Below the pieces are notes generated by a model, which had not been told where the DNA came from, did not search any database, and saw only the letters and a program-made list of their open reading frames with translations. Below are positions 16,231 to 25,294 of a DNA stretch of 64,000 bases, piece by piece. The stretch is from NCBI RefSeq assembly GCF_900100945.1, contig NZ_FNCG01000023.1, forward strand, positions 1 through 64,000. The letters run 5' to 3'. Each line of letters begins with the position of its first letter. The first letter of the stretch is position 1. A program made the translations under genes and the position numbers. The stretch comes from Mucilaginibacter gossypii. Lineage in GTDB: Bacteria > Bacteroidota > Bacteroidia > Sphingobacteriales > Sphingobacteriaceae.

Positions 16231-17529
16231 TCAAAAATAAACCACAAACTCCGTTTGCCTTTCAGCCACCGTTTTTAACGAAAACTCAAAGCCATGGTTC
16301 AGCATGATTTCACGTACCAGGGTTAAGCCTATCCCCTGCCCGTCTTTTTTGGTGCTGAAGAAGGGAGTAAACAGGTTGGCATTTTGTTCGGCTGAGATAC
16401 CTTTGCCGGTATCAGTGATAACGAGCTTTTTTTCTTTGAGGTTGATGGTAAAGGTTACTGATCCCTGGTCATCAATAGCTTCAATAGCGTTTTTTACAAT
16501 GTTAATGAATGCCTGCTCCAGTTGTTGTTCATCAGCCATAATATTAACCGGTTCTTCGGGTAAATGAAGGACTAATGCCACATTTTTTTCTTTGGCACGG
16601 ATATTCATCAGCTTTACTACCGATGCTAAGAGCTTTTGCAATACAACCGGTTGTTTGTTGGCCGGCGGCAGTTTCACCAAATCGGCAAAATTGCGCATGA
16701 ATAAGTTAAGGTTTTGGTTCCTATCCATTGCAACCTGCAAGGCATCTTTTATCGGATCGAAATCATGACCGGCCCAAAGCTGATCGGTTTTCATGGCCGA
16801 TTGCATGATGGAATTAACCGGGCCTATGGTATTATTAACTTCATGTGCCATCATCCTGATCACTTTACCATAAACCTTCTTCTCAGCTGCCAGGATCTCA
16901 GCGGTCAAATCCTCCAGCATAATAAAATGGCGCGAAAATCCCCGGTCGATAAAATGCGATTTTTGGAGTTTGAATGAATTGATCCCATCCAGCTTAACCA
17001 CTATGGTTTCACCCGATTTAAGGGCTTTGATCTGTGCGAAGAGCGGGTGTTTCAATTCTCCTATCAGTTCACCTATCAGGTCTTTTGCGCTCATGTTCAG
17101 CGCCTGCAGCGCCTTAGGGTTTACCTGTTGCACACGGTCATCAAAATCAAGGATGATGATACCTGTTGGCGAAGTGTGGATGAGCTTTTCTAAAAAGAAA
17201 TGCTGCTGTTCCTGTCGTGTCCGTTCGGTTCTTAGCTCGTCCATCATTTGGTTATAAACATCAATCAGCGCGTCAACCTCGTGCTTGCCGGTTGAAAGGA
17301 ATTTCACATTAAAATCTTTATCTTTAATAGCCTCAACGCCCTGCATCAGCATTTTTAGTGGCTGAATGAGCTGCCGGTAAAGCTGCACGGCAATTACCGA
17401 AGAGATGATCACAACCACCTCCGATATGATAAAATAGATCTTGTTATCGTTGAAAATAAAATAAGTAAGCACCAGGGTTAGCAGGTGCAGGATCACTACG
17501 AATAAAATGTATTTAGTCCTCAGCTTCAT
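16231..17529 (-). CDS. Membrane sensor histidine kinase of the efflux operon
   Basis: A 432-residue kinase. Two spans (about 8-26 and 31-50) are separated by only about four residues (FNDNK), so there is almost no periplasmic part. A HAMP linker (51-103), a PAS-like domain (about 115-205), a phosphoacceptor helix with MMAHEVNNTIGPV (His near 229), and a HATPase domain with FINIVKNAIEAI, ITDTGKGI and GQGIGLTLV follow. The layout is NtrY/ZraS-like. Its start overlaps the response regulator gene by 17 bases, so the two form a pair. It probably senses membrane state or an antimicrobial in the bilayer and phosphorylates the sigma-54 activator encoded next to it. Confidence 0.92.
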   Translation of the reverse strand: MKLRTKYILFVVILHLLTLVLTYFIFNDNKIYFIISEVVVIISSVIAVQLYRQLIQPLKMLMQGVEAIKDKDFNVKFLSTGKHEVDALIDVYNQMMDELRTERTRQEQQHFFLEKLIHTSPTGIIILDFDDRVQQVNPKALQALNMSAKDLIGELIGELKHPLFAQIKALKSGETIVVKLDGINSFKLQKSHFIDRGFSRHFIMLEDLTAEILAAEKKVYGKVIRMMAHEVNNTIGPVNSIMQSAMKTDQLWAGHDFDPIKDALQVAMDRNQNLNLFMRNFADLVKLPPANKQPVVLQKLLASVVKLMNIRAKEKNVALVLHLPEEPVNIMADEQQLEQAFINIVKNAIEAIDDQGSVTFTINLKEKKLVITDTGKGISAEQNANLFTPFFSTKKDGQGIGLTLVREIMLNHGFEFSLKTVAERQTEFVVYF

Positions 17530-18886
17530 CGTACGGGATCTGGTATTTCTCGAGCCGCCGGTACAGGGCGCTGCGCGTAAGCCCTAAAGCAGCGGCGGCC
17601 TTGCTTATCTTGTTTTTATGATGATCTAAAGCCCGTTTTATCATCTCTACTTCAACCTCTTCTAAAGTTAAAGTACCCACCCCCGGCAACTGGATATTTC
17701 CTTTTTTAACTGGTGATAATTCCAATTGCGACCGGAAGTCATCGATACTCAGTTCATCCCTGCGGCTCACCAAAATGGAGCGCTCCACCAGGTTTTTCAA
17801 CTGCCGTATATTGCCCGGTAAAGGCAACTGCTGTAACCACTTCATAGCCGATGGTGCTACCGACAAATTGGGCCGGTTATAGATCTGCTTCAAGTTATTA
17901 ATAAAAAAGCTAACCAGCAATGGAATATCCTTCGGCCGCTCGCGCAGGGCGGGCAGGTAAACAGTGATCAGGTTGATTCGGTACAGCAAATCCTCGCGAA
18001 AAGTACCCCGGGCCACCATCTCGTTAAGGTTTTTATTTGTGGCGCAAACCACACGCGTATCAACGGTTTTGGTGCGACTGCTGCCCAATACTTCATAGGT
18101 GCGGTCCTGCAATACGCGGAGCAGCTTTACCTGGCTGCCGGCATCCAGGTCGCCTATTTCATCTAAAAAAATGGTGCCTTTATTTGCCATTTCAAAGCGG
18201 CCTATCCTGTCAAACCGTGCATCAGTAAACGCTCCGCGGATATGGCCGAACATTTCGCTTTCAAACAACGATGTTGAGATGCCCCCAAGGTTTACTTTAA
18301 TAAACGGCTTATTACGACGCAGGCTATTTTGGTGAATGGCCTCGGCTATCAGCTCTTTACCTGTGCCGCTTTCGCCCATGATCAGCACCGATGCATCGGT
18401 CGAGGCTACCCGGCCAATGGTTTCCAGGATATCGAGCATCCGGGGATCTTCGCCTACAATATTTTCAAAGTTGTAGGTTTTATCCAGTTGCTTACGGGTA
18501 TGGTGCTCGGTCTTTTTATCCTGCAGATCGAGCAGGGTTTTAACTGATTGAATAAGGTACTCGTTATTCCACGGCTTATTGATGAAATCATTGGCGCCCA
18601 GTTTCATACCTTTAACTGCCAATTCAATGCTCCCCCAGCCGGTGATCAGGATCACGGGGATAGCGCTGTTAAAAGCTTTGATCTTTGCAAGCAGTTCCAT
18701 TCCCTCCTGCCCTGATGTATCTATCGAAAAATTAAGATCTAAAATGACCAACTCAGGAGCCTTTTTCTTAATGATCTTAAGGGCTTCGGCAGGCTCATCG
18801 GTACCTGCAGCATCATACCCCTCGCTTTTTAGCAGCAGGATCAGCGAGGTGCGTACGGCAATATCATCATCAATAACCAATATCAT
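17513..18886 (-). CDS. Sigma-54-dependent response regulator (NtrC family)
   Basis: A 457-residue regulator. The receiver domain (1-120) has acidic pocket D6-D8, phosphoacceptor Asp50 (VILDLNF) and Lys104. The AAA+ domain has Walker A GESGTGKE (171-178), the sigma-54 contact loop GAFTDA (218-223; the usual form is GAFTGA) and Walker B IFLDEIGD. A Fis-type helix-turn-helix closes the protein (KNKISKAAAALGLTRSALYR). It activates RNA polymerase carrying RpoN. It is sixth in the unit and a good sigma-54 promoter precedes the first gene, so it probably drives its own operon. It is followed by the kinase gene with a 17-base overlap. Confidence 0.95.
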   Translation of the reverse strand: MILVIDDDIAVRTSLILLLKSEGYDAAGTDEPAEALKIIKKKAPELVILDLNFSIDTSGQEGMELLAKIKAFNSAIPVILITGWGSIELAVKGMKLGANDFINKPWNNEYLIQSVKTLLDLQDKKTEHHTRKQLDKTYNFENIVGEDPRMLDILETIGRVASTDASVLIMGESGTGKELIAEAIHQNSLRRNKPFIKVNLGGISTSLFESEMFGHIRGAFTDARFDRIGRFEMANKGTIFLDEIGDLDAGSQVKLLRVLQDRTYEVLGSSRTKTVDTRVVCATNKNLNEMVARGTFREDLLYRINLITVYLPALRERPKDIPLLVSFFINNLKQIYNRPNLSVAPSAMKWLQQLPLPGNIRQLKNLVERSILVSRRDELSIDDFRSQLELSPVKKGNIQLPGVGTLTLEEVEVEMIKRALDHHKNKISKAAAALGLTRSALYRRLEKYQIPYDEAED

Positions 18887-18907
18887 AACAAGCGGTCAAT
18901 ATCGTAA

Positions 18908-20092
18908 TTATTCTTCGTGTAAAGCAACAGCCGGGTAAATAGCCGCGGCCTGTTTGCCGGGGTAAAGCGAACAAATGAGCACCAGCAGGTAAACAAACAA
19001 AACAGATATTAATATCCCTTCGATATAAACAATTGCAGGCAAATCAAAAACGTTTAGCAATGGAAACTGGGCCGCGAAAAAGGTCCCGATAATAAGGGCC
19101 AGCGTTGCCAGGATCATAGATTCGGACACTAATTGGGCTGATACCGCGCCACCTGTAGCACCAATGGCCCGGCGTAAACCTATCTCTCCCCTGCGCTTAT
19201 TAATATTATACCACAATACGCCAAACAGGCCCAGCGCCACGTTAATCACCAGGAATGTGCTCACGATAGCCAATATGATCATAGGCACCAAAGCAAAGTA
19301 GTTAGCATCGGTTCGTTTACTGGCAAGGTGTTCAATTTCGATATTGGCATTTTTCATATCGTTGGCCATTGTTTTGTACAATTTACCTTCAAAGGCAGCA
19401 TCGGCACCATGATCAACCTTTACCAGGATCTTATCGAGCCATCGGAATGAGCCTGTATCCGTTCTGAAATACATACCCGGCCCTGGGTTTAAATAATCCC
19501 CATTCTTTTTAATAGTTTGAATTACCCCGACTACCTTAAACTTGTTTTTATCATCATCGTTGCCTAAAAGTTTCCCAACAGCAGGTTCTTTACCAAACGT
19601 AGCTTCCTTTAAAGCAGCATCAATAATGATACTTTTGTTTTTGCCAACCACATCTTCCTTATCAAACCAGCGCCCTTCCAATAAAGTAACATTCATTACT
19701 TTTTGATAGTAATCTTCAACAGTAAAATTATTAAGATGTTGAACGTGCTTACCCCTGAAAGTCAACCCGCTTTCGTTTGTTCGTGATGAAAACGGAATAT
19801 TGCCGCTAACAAAAGTGATTTCTTTTATATGGGGTAATGATTTTATTGTTTTGCGAAGCGTTTCGTAATAAAGATTAAGTGAATCCACATTTTTGGTTTG
19901 GTATGAATTGTTATAATTAATAACCCATACATCCTGGTAATCAAAACCCATGGGCTTTTTGTAATTGTTATAGTAATACATCATAAGTGTAAATACCGCA
20001 AACAATACCAGGAAGGATACCAGCATCTCGGTAATGAGCAGAAAGTTCTGCTTCTTTTTATTCCAGATGAGTTTAAATAAATGCTTGAACAT
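18908..20092 (-). CDS. ABC transporter permease, FtsX/MacB type (second)
   Basis: A 394-residue protein: an N-terminal membrane span (about 18-40), a large MacB-type periplasmic core domain (about 45-265), then three spans typical of FtsX, with RRGEIGLRRAIGATGGAVSAQLV between them, the coupling region. It ends YPAVALHEE. It pairs with the permease gene upstream (28-base gap) and the ATPase to form a MacAB/LolCDE-like mechanotransmission transporter that does not move substrate across the inner membrane itself but drives export from the periplasm through TolC. Confidence 0.9.
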   Translation of the reverse strand: MFKHLFKLIWNKKKQNFLLITEMLVSFLVLFAVFTLMMYYYNNYKKPMGFDYQDVWVINYNNSYQTKNVDSLNLYYETLRKTIKSLPHIKEITFVSGNIPFSSRTNESGLTFRGKHVQHLNNFTVEDYYQKVMNVTLLEGRWFDKEDVVGKNKSIIIDAALKEATFGKEPAVGKLLGNDDDKNKFKVVGVIQTIKKNGDYLNPGPGMYFRTDTGSFRWLDKILVKVDHGADAAFEGKLYKTMANDMKNANIEIEHLASKRTDANYFALVPMIILAIVSTFLVINVALGLFGVLWYNINKRRGEIGLRRAIGATGGAVSAQLVSESMILATLALIIGTFFAAQFPLLNVFDLPAIVYIEGILISVLFVYLLVLICSLYPGKQAAAIYPAVALHEE

Positions 20093-20120
20093 AATATTTT
20101 GATTTAAAAGTAAATGACCA

Positions 20121-21344
20121 TTAAGCTTTTAATGCCGTAACCACGTTCAGTTTTGACATGCGCCAGGCCGGATAAACACCTGATAGTAGACCAAAAACAA
20201 GACAAACCAGCAAGCCTATAAATAAAACCGTAAAGTTGATGCTTAGCTCAAGATTGGCTATAAGATTAGCGTTATTGATCGCAGAAAGCACAATCAGCGA
20301 TAGAACAATCCCAATTAAGCCGCCCAATAAAGTAAGTATCAGGTTTTCGACAATAAACTGGTAAACCAATGTTTTTGACGAGGCACCAAAAGCCTTCCGT
20401 ACGCCAATTTCTGACGAACGTTCCATAATACGGGTGATATTGATGTTAACCAGGTTAAGTGTTGGCAGCAGGGTAAATATGAATACAAATATGCTTATGG
20501 CCGTGACTACTATGAATACGCCAGAATGTTCTTCGTTTCCGGTATCAACATAACTCCTGAAAAAAGTGTTGGCATGGCTGTAAAGGTGTTTAAATTCCTT
20601 TCGCTCAACAGGCACCCGTTTTATAATATTCTCATATTCGGCCTTCATTTTGGGGACATCCCCTGGCGAGTTGGCAAGCAAAATGCCCAGATAACCGCCC
20701 AGATAACCTTTGCTTTTATAATCTTCTTTTGATACGGTATACGGCAGGTAGATATCGCTGTAAAGCATGTAATTAGTTACCGGTACGTTCTTAACAACAC
20801 CAATTACCCTGTAATTCACGTTATCTGCCTCAATGTACTTACCTACCACCTGTGTTACATCGCCAAAGTATTGCCGTTTCATATCTTCTGATATGATAGC
20901 TACACGATCTGCATTGCTTACCTGCTGCTTATTAAACGGTTTCCCTTCTGTAAAATCGTAATCCAGCACATCCCAGTAATCGGCATTGGTGTATTTGAAG
21001 TTTACAGCTATCTTTTTATTGTTGACATAGGTATTGGTTCCCTTAAACATAGATGATATGGCAACCTTTACAGGGGTTTTCATCATGCTCGTATAATGGC
21101 TTAAAAAATAATAAGATAAGGTACTCGACATCATATTATTATCCCCCGACTCCTGGATCCGGGTAATATACAATGACCTGTCACGCTTTTTATCCGGGTA
21201 GTTATCACCAATTACCTTATCAATAAAAGCTGTTAAAACTATCAGGATGGTAAGCGTAAAACTAATCCCGAACAAGCTGATAAACGTAAAAAACTTACGG
21301 CGCTTGAGTACCGCTATGGCTATTTTAAAATAATTTTTTAGCAT
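20121..21344 (-). CDS. ABC transporter permease, FtsX/MacB type (first)
   Basis: A 407-residue protein: an N-terminal span (about 18-40), a periplasmic core (about 45-275), then three C-terminal FtsX spans with the coupling stretch RSSEIGVRKAFGASSKTLVY. It ends PAWRMSKLNVVTALKA, the usual tail of the family. It differs in sequence from the permease that follows, so the transporter is probably a heterodimer. It lies 24 bases after the ATPase gene. Confidence 0.9.
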   Translation of the reverse strand: MLKNYFKIAIAVLKRRKFFTFISLFGISFTLTILIVLTAFIDKVIGDNYPDKKRDRSLYITRIQESGDNNMMSSTLSYYFLSHYTSMMKTPVKVAISSMFKGTNTYVNNKKIAVNFKYTNADYWDVLDYDFTEGKPFNKQQVSNADRVAIISEDMKRQYFGDVTQVVGKYIEADNVNYRVIGVVKNVPVTNYMLYSDIYLPYTVSKEDYKSKGYLGGYLGILLANSPGDVPKMKAEYENIIKRVPVERKEFKHLYSHANTFFRSYVDTGNEEHSGVFIVVTAISIFVFIFTLLPTLNLVNINITRIMERSSEIGVRKAFGASSKTLVYQFIVENLILTLLGGLIGIVLSLIVLSAINNANLIANLELSINFTVLFIGLLVCLVFGLLSGVYPAWRMSKLNVVTALKA

Positions 21345-21368
21345 AACTTTAATTTTAAAACCGGTTAA

Positions 21369-22034
21369 TTATTGAACTTGTGCACCATCAAATAAGCGCA
21401 CCAGCCTGTGGGTTTTATGCGCCATATTTTCATCGTGCGTAACCATTACTATGGTAGTGCCATCATTACGGTTAAGGTTAAGGAGGATCTCCATAATTTC
21501 ATTGCCCATAGCACTATCGAGGTTGCCGGTAGGCTCGTCGGCTAAAATAATTTCGGGTTTGCCTACAATAGCCCTTGCTATGGCCACACGCTGCCGCTGA
21601 CCACCAGACAGTTGTGTAGGAAAATGTTTTAAACGGTTAGCAAGCCCTACCTTTTCCAGTGCTTCGGCAGCCAGTTCACGGCGTTGTTTGGCGGTAGTAT
21701 CGCGATAAAGTAAGGGCAGCTCCACGTTATCAAGCACCTGCAGATCGTTAATAAGATGATAGCTTTGAAAAATAAAACCCAGCTTTTTATTCCGGAAAGC
21801 TGCCAGTTGCTTATCATTCATACCTTCTGTTTTTTGATCGTCAATCCTGATCTGTCCTTTTGAGGGCGCGTCAAGCAGGCCCATGATGTTAAGCAGGGTG
21901 CTTTTGCCGCAGCCCGAGGGGCCCATGATGGATAAAAATTCGCCTTTGGCAATATCAAGGCTTACGCTGTTCAGGGCCAGGGTTTCTACGGTATCGGTGC
22001 GGTACACCTTTTCAATGTTTTGTAAACGTATCAT
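21369..22034 (-). CDS. ABC transporter ATP-binding protein (MacB/LolD type)
   Basis: A 221-residue ATPase of LolD/MacB type: Walker A GPSGCGKST (38-46), Q-loop at FIFQSYHL, signature LSGGQ (142-146) and Walker B ILADEPT (163-169). It binds ATP and drives the two FtsX permeases encoded downstream. The length and absence of a fused permease match stand-alone MacB-like ATPases. Confidence 0.95.
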   Translation of the reverse strand: MIRLQNIEKVYRTDTVETLALNSVSLDIAKGEFLSIMGPSGCGKSTLLNIMGLLDAPSKGQIRIDDQKTEGMNDKQLAAFRNKKLGFIFQSYHLINDLQVLDNVELPLLYRDTTAKQRRELAAEALEKVGLANRLKHFPTQLSGGQRQRVAIARAIVGKPEIILADEPTGNLDSAMGNEIMEILLNLNRNDGTTIVMVTHDENMAHKTHRLVRLFDGAQVQ

Positions 22035-22113
22035 GAGTGAATAATTATTGAGTTAGTGAATTAGTGATTTTTATCGTTTATGTGTTTAGGGTTTTGTTAA
22101 ATAAATTATTGAT

Positions 22114-23571
22114 TTAGTTATAGGTGATTTTTTTGTTTGTTTCAAAATCATAGAGCGAAAGGTAACGCAACTGGTAGTAAGCTCCCCAAAAATCACGGAG
22201 GGCGGCTACATAATCGCGCTGGGCCTGGTCGTTTTCGCGGAAGGCAATGCCAAGGTCGGTAATGCTCAGGTCGCCTAAAACATAGCGTTCACGTGCTATC
22301 TGGTATTTTTCGGCGGCTATGCTATCGGCCTGCGCGGTATAAACCAGTTGCTCTTTCATTACATTAAAAAGCGATACCTGGGTTACTATCTGCTGTTTAA
22401 AAGTTTGTTTATCCTGCTCAACAGCATACTCGGTAAACTGCTGGTTGGCTAAAGCCGTTTTAGCACGGGACTTGGATCTGCCCCAATCCAGTATCGGTAT
22501 AGAAAGCTGTACCTGCAGCAATTGCTGGTTTTGAGGGTTCTTGTATACATCAGGAATATTGGTAGCTGTATTTGAAAAGCCCAGGCTGGCGGTAAGCGTG
22601 GCGGTTAAACCATTTTGCCCTTTGGCTTTAGCCACATCGCGCTTTGCTTCTGCAATACGGCGTGAAAAAGCGATTGCATCCGAGCGGTTGGCGTAAGCTT
22701 CGGCCAGCACTTTATCTGATGATACGGTCATCTGGCTAATATTTTTCGGTACTACCAGTACTATCCGCTCACTCCCCTCCTGCCCCGTAAAACTGCGCAG
22801 GTTCAGTGTTGCAATCTCCATATCGCGCCTGGCTGTACCAACGGCTTTCTGCGCGTTGATCTTTTCCAGCTGTAGTTGCAGGATCTCGTTTTTTGATACC
22901 TTTCCTAACTCGTACTTGAGGTTGGCTACCTTTAAGATCCCCTGGGTATTAGTCAAGTTGGTTTCGGCAATCTTCAGGTTTACCTGGGCCAGCAGCAGGT
23001 CGAAAAAGTACCCTTCCACGTCAACAGCTATCTTTTCCTGGGCTTCAATATAAACCTGTTTGCTTTCATTAAACTTTAAAGGCTCAATTTTTTTATCCCA
23101 TTTAAGGCTGTTGAACTGAAACAGCGGCTGTGAATAATTTATACCGTAAGGGATACCGTTATACAATACATTATGCCTGTCAAAATCATCAAACCGCTGT
23201 AATTGTGTGGTGCCATAAATAGTACCGCCGGTAGCTGTAATACTTTGGCTAAAGTTAAGCTGTAATGATGAGTTATCGTTATGAATAGGCTGGAAAAGTA
23301 TAGTACCGTCAGGCTGCTGCACCTGCGAAAATGTTTTAGTATATCCAGGTAAAGTACCGCTTAATGCCAGCTGCGGCTGGTAGTTTGATTTGTAGGTGCG
23401 GTATTCCCAATATTTGGTTTCGCGTACAGTAGCAGCCTGCTTGGCGGCTATTGAATTGGCTTTGGCCATGTCAACCACCTGCTGCAGCGTTAGCCGCAGG
23501 GTATCGGTGCCAGCGTGTGCTAACGCCACTGAGCTTGTGGTTAATAATAGTATGATGTATATAAATTTCAT
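22114..23571 (-). CDS. TolC-family outer-membrane efflux protein
   Basis: A 485-residue protein with a Sec signal (about 1-20, VALAHAG). Long helical repeats carry the OEP pattern (LRLTLQQVVDMAKANSIAAK near the start; LGKVSKNEILQLQLEKINAQ in the middle; ERYVLGDLSITDLGIAFREN near the end). It would form the trimeric outer-membrane duct of the tripartite pump, meeting the adaptor encoded upstream. A 286-base gap with a palindromic repeat separates it from the adaptor gene; the ATPase gene follows after 79 bases. Confidence 0.92.
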   Translation of the reverse strand: MKFIYIILLLTTSSVALAHAGTDTLRLTLQQVVDMAKANSIAAKQAATVRETKYWEYRTYKSNYQPQLALSGTLPGYTKTFSQVQQPDGTILFQPIHNDNSSLQLNFSQSITATGGTIYGTTQLQRFDDFDRHNVLYNGIPYGINYSQPLFQFNSLKWDKKIEPLKFNESKQVYIEAQEKIAVDVEGYFFDLLLAQVNLKIAETNLTNTQGILKVANLKYELGKVSKNEILQLQLEKINAQKAVGTARRDMEIATLNLRSFTGQEGSERIVLVVPKNISQMTVSSDKVLAEAYANRSDAIAFSRRIAEAKRDVAKAKGQNGLTATLTASLGFSNTATNIPDVYKNPQNQQLLQVQLSIPILDWGRSKSRAKTALANQQFTEYAVEQDKQTFKQQIVTQVSLFNVMKEQLVYTAQADSIAAEKYQIARERYVLGDLSITDLGIAFRENDQAQRDYVAALRDFWGAYYQLRYLSLYDFETNKKITYN

Positions 23572-23623
23572 GATGCCCGATTCTATTTTTTAACCGTTTT
23601 TAATCTGTTATGGTTACCCCGCC

Positions 23624-23647
23624 GTTGTTGGTGTTGTCAGCAACAAC
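23624..23647. repeat. GTTGTTGGTG-family hairpin
   Basis: GTTGTTG (23624-23630) pairs with CAACAAC (23641-23647). It is a half-copy of the inverted ends of the 48660-48783 element and, as there, lies next to a copy of the AATTCCCTCCC element. Confidence 0.6.
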
Positions 23648-23664
23648 CGTTTGGGGAATTTTTT

Positions 23665-23789
23665 AATTCCCTCCCTTGGGAGGGGTGTGTAGACATGCGT
23701 AGTGGCAGGGAGGGGTTTATCCGCCATTTAAACGAATTGTTTGTCCACGAAACCCCTCCCTACACCCTCCCAGGGGAGGGAATCGCACA
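23665..23789. repeat. AATTCCCTCCC palindromic repeat, copy 1
   Basis: A 125 bp element with outer arms AATTCCCTCCC and GGGAGGGAATCGCACA and inner arms GGGAGGGGTTT and AAACCCCTCCC. It is closely similar to 48793-48919. It sits between the adaptor and TolC genes of the efflux unit, downstream of the adaptor stop. It carries no open frame. Confidence 0.85.
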
Positions 23790-23857
23790 GCCCTCGCTTT
23801 TTTTGTTTCTTCCAAGGGCCTGCCGTGATAACACCGTTGTGTCACAAGCTCCTGTTT

Positions 23858-25105
23858 CTAATTTTTCACCGTTACTTCCTTCGAATTTTTATATTCGCTC
23901 ATATCCGATGTGATTATCACATCACCAGGCTTTACGCCGCTCTGTATCTCCACATAGTCAAAATTGGTGAGACCAATGTGTACCGTGCGGCGTTCGGCTT
24001 TACCATTGTTCAGTACAAAAATGTCCTGAACAGAAGGGCCTTTAAATGCCGGGCCGTTAGCCACGCGCATAATTTTATTATGTGTAGCCGTCACCAAAAA
24101 AACGTCGACTTTCATATTGGGCCGGAGCAATTTGCTGGCCCGGTCATCCAGCTGCACATCAAACGAAATGATGCTGTTTTGTACCGATGGGGATATATTG
24201 CTTACATGCCCCCTTAGCTGGGCATCATTGATCCGCACAATAACCGGCAAGCCGCTATGCAGCTGATCGGCAGAGTTATCAGAAATACTGCCCTGGATCC
24301 TGAAACTGCCCAGATCGGCAATCCGTGCCAGGGTTTCACCTTCGTGAATGTTGGCGCCAATATTTTTGTTTACGTAGGTGATCACTCCTGCCCGTGTTGC
24401 CACCACATTGGCCAGGTCAAGTTTACGTTGTAATTCTTTCAAATCGTTTTGCTGGATATCTGCCGCTATTTCAGCTTCTTTAATCTCCAGCTGCATGGTT
24501 TGCTGCTTGCTTTTGATCTCGTTTTCCAGCTGTTTTTTTTCAAGCTGTGCAACTTTGAGGTTCAGCTCGGCCTGTTCAATATTTTCGCGGGTACCGCCGC
24601 CGGCTTTATACAGGCGTTTGGCATTTTCAACGGCATCGGCAAGGTTGCTGATGTGGAGTTGTTTAATATCATTATTGGATTGAATGTCGTAGAAGCTTTT
24701 GTTCAGATCAAGCTTGAGTTTGCTGATCTCGGTGCGTTTGGTTTCGAGCTGAAACTTTTGTTTTTCAAAATCGGTTTGGGTAGCCGATTTATCCAGCGTT
24801 AATATCGATTGGCCGGCTTTGACCTTATTACCCGCATCCATCAGCGCACTCTTGATAGATGCATTTATCGGGCTGGTGATGATCTCTTCAAACTCAGGCA
24901 AAACCTCGCCAGTGGCGTTTATGGTATTTTCGATATTGCCGATTTCAACTTTGGCGGTTGTAATTTCGGCCCTGGTAATGGTTGATTTAATATATCCGCG
25001 CAAAAGCATTACGGCAAGCACCAGAACAGCTATGCTGATAATGATGACTACCGCGCTTTTTTTGCGTTTGGCAGCTGTAACTTCAAGTGTAATTTCCTTA
25101 TCCAT
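23858..25105 (-). CDS. HlyD/MacA-type periplasmic adaptor protein
   Basis: A 415-residue protein with one N-terminal span (about 17-36), a biotinyl-lipoyl-like hybrid (VIGNIENTINATGEVLPEFE ... ALMDAGNKVKAGQSILTLD), a long coiled-coil hairpin (about 105-225, FEKQKFQLETKRTEISKLK), and beta-barrel and membrane-proximal domains ending FDYVEIQSGVKPGDVIITS. This is the adaptor that links the FtsX-type inner-membrane pump to TolC. It is the first gene of the unit, and a sigma-54 promoter match lies 24 bases upstream. Confidence 0.92.
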   Translation of the reverse strand: MDKEITLEVTAAKRKKSAVVIIISIAVLVLAVMLLRGYIKSTITRAEITTAKVEIGNIENTINATGEVLPEFEEIITSPINASIKSALMDAGNKVKAGQSILTLDKSATQTDFEKQKFQLETKRTEISKLKLDLNKSFYDIQSNNDIKQLHISNLADAVENAKRLYKAGGGTRENIEQAELNLKVAQLEKKQLENEIKSKQQTMQLEIKEAEIAADIQQNDLKELQRKLDLANVVATRAGVITYVNKNIGANIHEGETLARIADLGSFRIQGSISDNSADQLHSGLPVIVRINDAQLRGHVSNISPSVQNSIISFDVQLDDRASKLLRPNMKVDVFLVTATHNKIMRVANGPAFKGPSVQDIFVLNNGKAERRTVHIGLTNFDYVEIQSGVKPGDVIITSDMSEYKNSKEVTVKN

Positions 25106-25128
25106 TGTGATAAATTTGGATAAGGTTT

Positions 25129-25144
25129 TGCAAGAGCTATACCA
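25129..25144 (-). promoter_or_regulatory. Predicted sigma-54 (RpoN) promoter of the efflux operon
   Basis: Read on the minus strand the sequence is TGGTATAGCTCTTGCA. It has GG and GC exactly 10 bases apart, a full TTGCA -12 element and a TGG -24 element (consensus TGGCAC-N5-TTGCA). Transcription would start near 25118, about 13 bases before the adaptor ATG. The operon itself encodes a sigma-54 activator, which makes the match more credible. Confidence 0.7.
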
Positions 25145-25294
25145 ATATTAAAACATTAAATATCAATAAGTTACATGTTTTTAATTTTGAAAAAGTGATC
25201 GATATCGGACAAAATATTCAATACCGACCGTTGATTGATTTTTGATTGCGTTGATGGCGCTGATTTATTTTTATACCGTTGAGTTGTTGTTCAT

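Noticed and set aside
23620..23830. Possible CRISPR-like repeat structure
   Set aside because: Only one palindromic unit is present and the similar copy is 25 kb away; there is no regular array of repeats and spacers and no cas gene.
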